DNA of 36,792 nt from Parachlamydiales bacterium (GTDB lineage: Bacteria; Chlamydiota; Chlamydiia; Chlamydiales; Parachlamydiaceae). Location of the stretch: assembly GCA_020051235.1 (NCBI GenBank), contig JAGVJG010000172.1, positions 1-36,792 of the forward strand, given 5' to 3'. Below the pieces are notes generated by a model. It was not told where the DNA came from. It saw nothing but the letters and a program-made list of their open reading frames with translations, and made no database searches. Made by a program: the position numbers and the translations under genes. Below, piece after piece: positions 15,239 through 22,027 of the stretch; within the stretch, counting starts at the first letter, position 1, and every line of letters starts with the position of its first letter.

Positions 15239-16161
15239 AGAGTGACCTCACGTGTTTCTGGATTCGAAGTAAGTACCGCGGCTCTTTGATATAAGGGGGC
15301 TGATTTAAAATTTTTTAATATCGTCGTAACAATCTCGTGATAGAATTTTTCCTTTTCGTGAGCAGGCATTTTCATTCCCGGAAAGAAATCTAATTGAGGC
15401 ACCGTTTGAGTATCTAAAAAGTCTGTCGGATGAAAGAGAAAAGTAAGTCCGCAATTCGATTTTCTGCAAAGCTGAATGGCAGAATGAAAGTAAGCTCTCA
15501 TTAAAGACAGGTTTATACTGGCTAAGTAAATCAGGTAACTCATGTGAAAAGGGCTTTTTAAGAAGGGCATTGTAGTGACGGGAAATTCGAGAATCTTTTT
15601 TCCATTTAACTTTACGTAATGGGCATGATTCGTGCGAAAACCCTCTTTATAACTTCCAAAAAGAGTATTGTCCTGTTCTTGCGTTTTCGTCTTTAAACGA
15701 TAATAGGCTCTCGCTACAGGACCCAGAAAAGAGGGAAGTAAGCTTGAATCATAAAGATAGCCTCTTTGATTCAAGATTTGCAAAATTTCTTTGGACCAAG
15801 TGAATGCAGGCCCTCGAAACCCTACGGGCTTCTTTTGTATAGCTTTAAATATAGCTTCTTCCGCTTTAGATATTTCTTCTTCAGGATTTGTTATTAATGA
15901 TTTCGGCGTGTGATTAAAAGAATGACTTGCAATTTCGTGCCCTTCGGCTGCCAACATCTGAATTAAATGCGGATTCAATTCCGCATCTTTGCCGACCACA
16001 AAAATCGTAGCTTGAATGTCGTAGGCTTTCAAACGCTTTAAAAAAACAGGAATAAAACTTTCTAAATAACTAGGGGCTTTATCCCAATCTTTATCTCCCT
16101 TAACTCTAAGGTACGCCCATAAATCATCTAAATCGAGTGTGATACTTACCGATTCAGACAT
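15235..16161 (-). CDS. Polysaccharide deacetylase (NodB-like)
   Basis: I place the start at the ATG at 16161 (308 residues). A longer frame from 16203 would overlap the upstream gene by 50 bases and adds an unconserved leader. Motifs of carbohydrate esterase family 4 are visible: ITLDLDDLWAY (the DD pair of motif 1), ASHSFNHTPKSL (HxxxH metal ligands of motif 2), GFRGPAFTW (the RGPxF form of motif 3) and a late FLFHPTDF. These enzymes use a metal ion to remove N-acetyl groups from GlcNAc-type polymers or lipid-linked sugars. Between a UPF0104 membrane protein and wecB, the likely target is an N-acetylated sugar of the product made here. No signal peptide is seen, so action on a cytosolic intermediate is likely. 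Confidence 0.82.
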   Translation of the reverse strand: MSESVSITLDLDDLWAYLRVKGDKDWDKAPSYLESFIPVFLKRLKAYDIQATIFVVGKDAELNPHLIQMLAAEGHEIASHSFNHTPKSLITNPEEEISKAEEAIFKAIQKKPVGFRGPAFTWSKEILQILNQRGYLYDSSLLPSFLGPVARAYYRLKTKTQEQDNTLFGSYKEGFRTNHAHYVKLNGKKILEFPVTTMPFLKSPFHMSYLIYLASINLSLMRAYFHSAIQLCRKSNCGLTFLFHPTDFLDTQTVPQLDFFPGMKMPAHEKEKFYHEIVTTILKNFKSAPLYQRAAVLTSNPETREVTL

Positions 16162-17128
16162 ATTCTTTTGTAATCCATTTTTTAAATGTAGGAGCGATGA
16201 CAAAACACATCGCCACGATATATAGGAGATGGTAAATCAAAGCGCTTGCTAAAGCATCGCTGGCCGCTATTCCAAAGGGTTTTAAACCATATACAAAACC
16301 GAATTCTATCACGCCGATTTGAGCAGGGCTTTGAGGTAAAATGAGTGCAAATGCAATCAACACCGTCACCAGAATCCCCGCGGAAAAAGGAACATCCAAT
16401 CCAATCGCAACCATGGCAAACCACTTTGCAAGACAAATGAAGGTCCATTGAATGACAGAAATAATCAAGATGGGAAAAACTAATTTTGGCTCAGTTAAAG
16501 ACCGTAGCCCTTCAACGCCTTTATCCAAACGCGCATGCCACTTCGACCTAAATTCTGCTGAAAAGCCTTCTGTAATTCTTCCGAGCCAATGAATGGTCGG
16601 ATCTTTCCAAACAACAAGGGAAATTAATACAAACGCAATCAAAAACATCACTGTAAAATATAGGATCAATTGATCCATGGGAAAGGTTGCGCTGGTAAAA
16701 GCAATAGTAAGGGCAAGCAGGAAAAGTAGCGTTAAAACATCATAAACCCTTTCGAGAAATATACTTGCCAAGATAGCTGTTTTACTTAATCCAAATCTTT
16801 TCCCAAGTAAAAAAGACCGGACAAATTCTCCAACCAATATAGAGACAAAGAAATTAAGGAAAACGCCCGCCATCATCGGAGGAAATAGGGAAGAAGTCTT
16901 TAAGTGTTTAATAGGATTTAGAATGTAGGTCCAGCGAAAAGCTTTAATCCAAAAGAAGGCGGCGGTAGCAAATATAATTCCGAAAATATATCGAAAGGTA
17001 ACTTTAGAAAAGTCCGTTTTGGTTACTTCCCAATCAATGTCTTTTATAGATAACCATAAAAAGAAAGCTCCTATCAGAAACCCAAGAAAAACTTTTCCTT
17101 TATGTTCTTGAAGAGAACTTACTTCCAT
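16154..17128 (-). CDS. UPF0104/LPG-synthase-type membrane protein (flippase-like)
   Basis: A 324-residue integral membrane protein with about eight helices that matches the lysylphosphatidylglycerol synthase transmembrane region (UPF0104) family. Characteristic segments are VFLNFFVSILVGEFVRSFLL with GKRFGLSK, ILASIFLERVYDVLTLLF and ALILPQSPAQIGVIEFGFVY. Stand-alone members lack the aminoacyl-transferase domain of MprF, are commonly found next to glycosyltransferases, and are thought to translocate or modify lipid-linked substrates. Its start overlaps the FAD oxidoreductase stop by 10 bases, and its stop overlaps the deacetylase start by 8. In this cluster, moving a glycolipid across the inner membrane is a reasonable inference. 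Confidence 0.82.
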   Translation of the reverse strand: MEVSSLQEHKGKVFLGFLIGAFFLWLSIKDIDWEVTKTDFSKVTFRYIFGIIFATAAFFWIKAFRWTYILNPIKHLKTSSLFPPMMAGVFLNFFVSILVGEFVRSFLLGKRFGLSKTAILASIFLERVYDVLTLLFLLALTIAFTSATFPMDQLILYFTVMFLIAFVLISLVVWKDPTIHWLGRITEGFSAEFRSKWHARLDKGVEGLRSLTEPKLVFPILIISVIQWTFICLAKWFAMVAIGLDVPFSAGILVTVLIAFALILPQSPAQIGVIEFGFVYGLKPFGIAASDALASALIYHLLYIVAMCFVIAPTFKKWITKEYV

Positions 17129-18393
17129 GCAGCCATCGCTTTTGTTGAAGCCTCCACAATAGAATCATTATTCAAGGTGGAATGGGAGGCAAGCTCGTTA
17201 TTTACGTTCCAAATCAATTGGTCCTCAGTCCTTTTAACCTGTCCTTCCGGACGTGGACTATCAATCCACAAGGGCTGAACGATTTTTTCCCTATGGACAA
17301 CCCAATGTATAATGGACTCTTCAAGATCGGGCCAGAGTTTTTTTAATTCATTGCTAAATCTTTTAAAAATTTCCTCATCGGACAAACTAAACCATTCTGA
17401 TTCAGGAACATCGTATTTTGGGATCATAACGAAATCGTGGCCTGAAAATTCTTGGGATTCCCCTAACTGACTGACTTCAATAATGCCGGTAAAAGGAGCG
17501 CCCTTATCAATCAAATTTGTTACGTAAAAAGGACTTAACGATTTTTTTAAGACCAGGGCCAGTCTAATAACCCCTAAAAAACGAGGATTCGGCGTATCGG
17601 GATATAAATCTTTTAATTGAGGGGCAATTTTCTTTAGTAAAGCCGTTGGTATCGTGCTAACTAACCGATCATAAGTGAATTCATTTTGATCGGTTTTAAC
17701 TTTGACAGACTGATTTGAATGATGTTCGATCCCCTGCACTTTTTGATTTAAATGAACTTTCGAAATAGAGGGCATAAGAGCATCAAAAAGAACTTTTAAA
17801 CCTCCTCCTTTTAGATGGCCCATCCATTCCCTTCCATCTGGAGTACGAGTCGATGAATAACGCCTTAAAGTGGACCAAATTAAAGTGGCGGGTATTTCAT
17901 CCTTTAAAGATCCAAACTTAGATTGAAGAAGGGGATCCCATATTTTTTGATAAACCTCATTTCCAAATACCCCTTTTAACCAAGTAGACGCCTTAAGCCC
18001 ATCAATTCTTTTCGGATCGGTAATGGTGTAGTTATAAAGAATACCCGACATCAATCGAACTTTTTGCCAAGGTGTAAGGGGTGGAAAGGAAATAAACTCC
18101 CATAAATTGCTCATCGAAACGTGTTTGCCTTGCCACAGAAAGCCTGTTTTAGTGGCTGACCAATAGAGTTGATCCGTTAAATTCAACTCATCAATTAAAC
18201 CCAGAAGGTATTTATCGGACTTCAAAATGACGTGATAATATTTATCCCAAACGAAATCACCAAAATTAAACCAAGTTGAGAGTCCACCAATTTGAGGGCC
18301 GCCTTCAATGATTTCGATTTCATGACCGAGCTGGTGAAGACGGTGAGCCATCACCATACCCATCATTCCAGCTCCAATAATTCCTATTTTCAT
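17119..18393 (-). CDS. FAD-dependent amine-oxidase-type oxidoreductase
   Basis: A 424-residue flavoprotein. The N-terminus IGIIGAGMMGMVMAHRL (GxGxxG) and IEIIEGGPQIGGLSTWF form the Rossmann FAD-binding start shared by protoporphyrinogen oxidase, phytoene desaturase and UDP-galactopyranose mutase-like enzymes. YDRLVSTIPTALLKKI (about residue 240) is the second FAD-contact strand of this superfamily. Homologues found next to glycosyltransferases are usually annotated as NAD(P)/FAD-dependent oxidoreductases and may act on a lipid-linked or nucleotide sugar. The start overlaps the GT39 stop (ATGA) and the stop overlaps the UPF0104 start by 10 bases, so it is translationally linked to both. Its exact reaction is unknown. 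Confidence 0.8.
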   Translation of the reverse strand: MKIGIIGAGMMGMVMAHRLHQLGHEIEIIEGGPQIGGLSTWFNFGDFVWDKYYHVILKSDKYLLGLIDELNLTDQLYWSATKTGFLWQGKHVSMSNLWEFISFPPLTPWQKVRLMSGILYNYTITDPKRIDGLKASTWLKGVFGNEVYQKIWDPLLQSKFGSLKDEIPATLIWSTLRRYSSTRTPDGREWMGHLKGGGLKVLFDALMPSISKVHLNQKVQGIEHHSNQSVKVKTDQNEFTYDRLVSTIPTALLKKIAPQLKDLYPDTPNPRFLGVIRLALVLKKSLSPFYVTNLIDKGAPFTGIIEVSQLGESQEFSGHDFVMIPKYDVPESEWFSLSDEEIFKRFSNELKKLWPDLEESIIHWVVHREKIVQPLWIDSPRPEGQVKRTEDQLIWNVNNELASHSTLNNDSIVEASTKAMAAWK

Positions 18394-19622
18394 GCGCCTT
18401 CCTTAAATGCGGATCGATGATAAATAAGATGGTATATCGAAATAGCCGCCAGAACGAGCAATCCCGCGTCGGCAGCAACCCGATAACGCCAACATCCACA
18501 AATTAGAAGAGCAACCCCCGTTAAAAATAACGGAAGAATCCAAAGCCTTACTAATCGATTTAAACGAGCTCTTTCTTCCCATAACGCGACGATAGATAAG
18601 ACAATAAGTAATAGGGTTGGCAAATTCCCGCTTAAAAATCTTAAAGGAACATGTAGCTCAATGGGATAAATAGCCCATAAATTTAAAACTTTTGCCGCTT
18701 CCAAATAGAGAAAATCAATAGGATGGGCTTTTATCCAATCCCAAAGCCGGCTGTAGAGTAGTTTTTCTCTTTCTTTAGGAGGAAGCTTCTTTTCTTCTTC
18801 GGTTAAATAGCCGTTATCCCAAATCCATAGCCCTGGGCCAATCACCGTTGTTCGGCCTTTATAATTAGGGGTGATTTTATACCCTTCCATTAAGTTGGGA
18901 TTGATTCCTCCCGCAATGGCATCTGCCCCATTTGCGCTAAGTAAAATAAAGCGATTTTCTTTTTTAGTGACGGAATATGACCAGGGGGCGATCACAATCG
19001 CGGTTCCTATTACAAAAACAATAAAAGGAACGAGCGCTTTGAAAAAGACTCGATTTTCAAAGGCAATGATTAAAAAGACGAACGGCAAAAACATAAAAAA
19101 CATGGGATGTATCAAGATGACAATCCCAAAAAATAACCCGAGTAAAATCCAGCGCCAATAGGGAGGTATTTGAGAAGGAATCGCCCACAAAAAGGCTATA
19201 AATAAAGGTAGCGATACACTTTCACTAAAGTAGCTCGAAGAAAAATAAAGGATGGAGGGCCATATTGTAATAAAAATGCCCGATGCGATTGCAACCCATT
19301 CATTATTAGTGATTTTCTTGGCAAGTCCATATAAAAAGGGTGCTCTTAATGATGAAAGAAAAATTAAAACGATTTGAGCGCCCGCTAAACTATAACCTGT
19401 TAACCATAAGGCAACTCCAACAATAAGGGGAAATCCTATAGGGCGATAACTATTAACTTCATACGTTCCCTCTGCAACTTTCATCCCCTGATTGTAGTAA
19501 TAACGCTCATCCGCATATTCCTCTTGAACACCTAAACTTTCGACTGTCGGATGGGGGTTATAAAAATAGAAAAATGAAAGGGTTACAAATAGAGCAAAAA
19601 AATAAAGTGCCAAATATTTCAT
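18390..19622 (-). CDS. GT39/ArnT-like membrane glycosyltransferase
   Basis: A 410-residue polytopic membrane protein. After the first helix, a periplasmic loop carries YADERYYYNQG, matching the acidic loop (here Asp-Glu) that is the catalytic feature of GT39/PMT and ArnT-type glycosyltransferases. RPIGFPLIVGVALWLTG and GLAKKITNNEWVAIASGIFI follow the family's conserved helices, and a soluble segment around residues 220-300 (with WDNGYLTEEEKKLPPKER) is the usual periplasmic part. Such enzymes use a polyprenyl-phosphate sugar donor at the outer face of the inner membrane. It is the first gene of the minus-strand operon and is divergent from a GT2 gene that could make its donor. Confidence 0.8.
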   Translation of the reverse strand: MKYLALYFFALFVTLSFFYFYNPHPTVESLGVQEEYADERYYYNQGMKVAEGTYEVNSYRPIGFPLIVGVALWLTGYSLAGAQIVLIFLSSLRAPFLYGLAKKITNNEWVAIASGIFITIWPSILYFSSSYFSESVSLPLFIAFLWAIPSQIPPYWRWILLGLFFGIVILIHPMFFMFLPFVFLIIAFENRVFFKALVPFIVFVIGTAIVIAPWSYSVTKKENRFILLSANGADAIAGGINPNLMEGYKITPNYKGRTTVIGPGLWIWDNGYLTEEEKKLPPKEREKLLYSRLWDWIKAHPIDFLYLEAAKVLNLWAIYPIELHVPLRFLSGNLPTLLLIVLSIVALWEERARLNRLVRLWILPLFLTGVALLICGCWRYRVAADAGLLVLAAISIYHLIYHRSAFKEGA

Positions 19623-19697
19623 TTCCCTTTGAATAGCAGTACTTTTTATTTTTTAAAACCTATTGTTTTTTAAAAGCGGTTTTTCGATATGTGAGGG

Positions 19698-20423
19698 ATG
19701 AGCGTTTATCTATTCTTTCCCGCCTACAATGAAGAAAAAGGCATTGAAAAAGCCTTAACCGATGCCCATAACACGTTGAAACAGGCCAACATCGATCATA
19801 CCCTTGTGGTTGTAAATGATGGGAGTAAGGATAAAACAGCTGAAATCTTAAATCGCTTAGACCTTCCTTTAAAAATCGTAACCCACCATCAAAATAAAGG
19901 ACTCGGCGCCGCATTAAGAACCGGAATTGAAACGATTGTCCCCATGACAAAACCAGGTGATATAGTTGTCACACGCGAATCCGATACCACTCAAAGTGCT
20001 CAAGTGATTTTAGAATTGATCAATGCGGTCAAAGAAGGGGCCGACTTTTCAATTGCATCCGCTCTTCACCCAGAGGGTTTTAAAAATGTTCCCTATCATC
20101 GTCAACTCCTCTCGCATGGAGGGAATTTAGTATATAAAGTCCTATTTCCCATCCCAAACTTAAATAGCTATACGAATTTATCTCGCGCCTTTAAAGCGGA
20201 ACTCCTTCAAAAAGCTTTAAATACTTATCAAAAAGATCTAATCACCTCAGACGGTTTTGAAGGGGTGGCAGAACTTATATTAAAATTAAGAAAATTCAAT
20301 CCAACCGCAAAAGAAGTGCCCGTTGTAATCGATTTTTCTACCCTACAAAGGCCCTCCTCTATGAGAGTAGTTAAAACGATCTTCAATAGTTTAAAGCTTT
20401 GCTTTTCCCAATTAGGTAGATAA
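19698..20423 (+). CDS. GT2 glycosyltransferase, dolichol-phosphate-mannose synthase-like
   Basis: A 241-residue GT-A fold glycosyltransferase. YLFFPAYNEEKGIEKAL is the classic GT2 opening and LVVVNDGSKDKTAEIL holds the nucleotide-binding Asp. HHQNKGLGAALRTGI matches the N.G.g.A...G block. The metal-binding DxD position reads RESDTTQ instead of the usual DADxxH/Q, so the first Asp is Glu. It lacks C-terminal membrane helices, like short soluble Dpm1-type enzymes that transfer a sugar to polyprenyl phosphate. It is divergent from the GT39 gene with a 75-bp gap, which fits a donor-maker and donor-user pair. The 3' end overlaps the gene at 20412-20891 by 12 bases. Confidence 0.85.
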   Translation: MSVYLFFPAYNEEKGIEKALTDAHNTLKQANIDHTLVVVNDGSKDKTAEILNRLDLPLKIVTHHQNKGLGAALRTGIETIVPMTKPGDIVVTRESDTTQSAQVILELINAVKEGADFSIASALHPEGFKNVPYHRQLLSHGGNLVYKVLFPIPNLNSYTNLSRAFKAELLQKALNTYQKDLITSDGFEGVAELILKLRKFNPTAKEVPVVIDFSTLQRPSSMRVVKTIFNSLKLCFSQLGR

Positions 20424-20891
20424 AGGTTTTTCCCTTTGGCTTAACCAATAAAGAGAGCCTAATAAGAATAGAGGGATAAATAAATCGTTAAACCACACAA
20501 ATACTCCAATGTTAAAAGGAGCAGTGTTCCCTTTTAGGTATTGGATTATATGGAAAAAGAAACATCCCAATAAAAAAACCGCATTTCCAATGATAGTGGC
20601 ATTCCAAAAGAGTCCTTGAAAGCGGTAACTAAGCAGCCCTAAAACCCCAAAGGCAAGGCCTGCCGATCCCACTTCTTGTTGAAAAGGATTTCCTGGAGGA
20701 AACCCAATTCCATTTGCGATTTCTTCCGCCATAAAAGTATGAGCAAAAAAAGAAAGGCAGCCCATGACCCCCACATTAAAAAAAATCACATAAGTTAAAA
20801 AAAATCGCTCCCAAGATTCCCATTTCTTCGTGACGATGAGATGCAAAATGGCCGCTATTACAGCAGTAAAAAAAAGAAAAACCGGAAGCAT
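20412..20891 (-). CDS. DUF6790-like small membrane protein
   Basis: A 159-residue membrane protein with about four to five helices (LPVFLFFTAVIAAILHLIV, FFLTYVIFFNVGVMGCLSFF, AFGVLGLLSYRF, NATIIGNAVFLLGCFFFHII and DLFIPLFLLGSLYWL). The segment GIGFPPGNPFQQEVGSAGLA resembles a block I associate with the DUF6790 family (IGWPxGSPFQxEVG). The function of that family is unknown. It has a good ribosome-binding site (AAGGAG, 6 bases before the ATG). It is a stand-alone gene, convergent with the GT2 gene and divergent from the secreted methyltransferase-like gene. Confidence 0.7.
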   Translation of the reverse strand: MLPVFLFFTAVIAAILHLIVTKKWESWERFFLTYVIFFNVGVMGCLSFFAHTFMAEEIANGIGFPPGNPFQQEVGSAGLAFGVLGLLSYRFQGLFWNATIIGNAVFLLGCFFFHIIQYLKGNTAPFNIGVFVWFNDLFIPLFLLGSLYWLSQREKPLST

Positions 20892-20977
20892 TATATTCTC
20901 CTTAATAGATGAGTAGTAACCTCATCGATTGATAAATTTCAATTCTTTTTTAAGAAGATTCCTCTTAATATTTTTTC

Positions 20978-22006
20978 ATGAAGAAACTCTTATTTATATC
21001 TTTAGCGCTATTTTCAACCGTATTTTCATCGACCGAGGAAGCGCGAGCTTCCCTATTAGATCGTTTAAGTGGCGAGTGGATTTCCCGAGCCATTTACACA
21101 GCCAATCAACTCGAAATATCTGACTTTTTAATGAAAGGTCCAAAAGATATTGAAGAGCTTGCAAAATTGACAAAGACCCACCCGGACTCTTTAAAACGAA
21201 TTATGAGAATTTTAACGAATGAGGGACTTTACATTGAAGAATCAGGCCTTTATCGAAATTCAGAGGTAGGAGCGCTTCTTGCCAAAGATCATCCCGATAC
21301 CCTTCACTCTGTTACCCAATTTTATGGTGAAGAGGTTCGCAAATCGTTTGATGAGCTTAAAAGTTCTGTGGAATCGGGCGTGCCTGCCTTTAATATCGCC
21401 TATCATGAACCTGTTTTTGTCTATTTCAAAGAAAATCTTCTTCGGGCGAAACTATTTCAGAGCGTGATGAAAGAAAAATCTTCTGCCGTCATTAAAAGTG
21501 TCTGCGAAAAAGTTGATTTTTCCAAATATGCTAGTTTAGCCGATATTGGAGGTGGCAACGGCGCCTTTTTAAATGGAATTAAACAAAAAAATAGCAATTT
21601 AAAAACGTATTTATTCGAACGACCCGAAATAATTGCTATTGCGAACGCGCCGACTAGTAACCTTGTACCCGGCGATTTCTTTAAATCGATCAATATTACC
21701 TGTGATGCCTACCTACTTAAATCAATCATCCATGATTGGAACGATGAGCAGGCCATTACGATCTTGTCAAACATCCGTCAAGCGATGCCTGAAAAAGCTG
21801 AAGTATTAATTGTTGATATTGTTCTTCTGCCCAATGGTGAAAAACCTTATGCCGATGCAATGGATCTTTTAATGCTAACTATGGTTGGGGGCAAGGAGCG
21901 AACTTTTGATGAATTTAAGTCTATTGCAGAGCTTTCAGGATTTGAAATCGTTCAAGTTATCGATACTTCTACCGAATTCTCCGTACTTCGATTGAAAATG
22001 AAATAA
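20978..22006 (+). CDS. O-methyltransferase-like protein with Sec signal peptide
   Basis: A 342-residue protein. Residues 1-25 form a textbook Sec signal: KK, a hydrophobic core LLFISLALFSTVF, and an ARA-S cleavage site near residue 25. The mature part matches the acetylserotonin O-methyltransferase/plant OMT type: a dimerisation winged helix (ISRAIYTANQLEISDFL, DSLKRIMRILTNEGLY) and SAM motif I LADIGGGNGAFL (around residue 190). The catalytic-helix region DAYLLKSIIHDWNDEQAITIL carries the conserved H-D-W/E, and ERTFDEFKSIAELSGF is the C-terminal signature. Such enzymes methylate small hydroxylated compounds in the cytosol. A signal peptide on one is unexpected. A strong terminator follows directly. 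The gene is isolated on its strand. Confidence 0.85.
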   Translation: MKKLLFISLALFSTVFSSTEEARASLLDRLSGEWISRAIYTANQLEISDFLMKGPKDIEELAKLTKTHPDSLKRIMRILTNEGLYIEESGLYRNSEVGALLAKDHPDTLHSVTQFYGEEVRKSFDELKSSVESGVPAFNIAYHEPVFVYFKENLLRAKLFQSVMKEKSSAVIKSVCEKVDFSKYASLADIGGGNGAFLNGIKQKNSNLKTYLFERPEIIAIANAPTSNLVPGDFFKSINITCDAYLLKSIIHDWNDEQAITILSNIRQAMPEKAEVLIVDIVLLPNGEKPYADAMDLLMLTMVGGKERTFDEFKSIAELSGFEIVQVIDTSTEFSVLRLKMK

Positions 22007-22027
22007 CGGGCTTTAGCCCGTTTTATT
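22005..22027 (+). terminator. Intrinsic terminator after the methyltransferase gene
   Basis: AACGGGC and GCCCGTT (22005-22011 and 22016-22022) form a 7-bp stem around a TTTA loop, followed by TTATTT. The stem begins within the TAA stop of the methyltransferase gene. It also sits directly against the kdpD stop (22023-22025), so it may serve the long minus-strand kdp operon as well. Confidence 0.85.

Noticed and set aside
16162-16203. Upstream start for the polysaccharide deacetylase
   Set aside because: It adds 14 unconserved residues and overlaps the previous gene by 50 bases; the ATG at 16161 leaves only an 8-base overlap.
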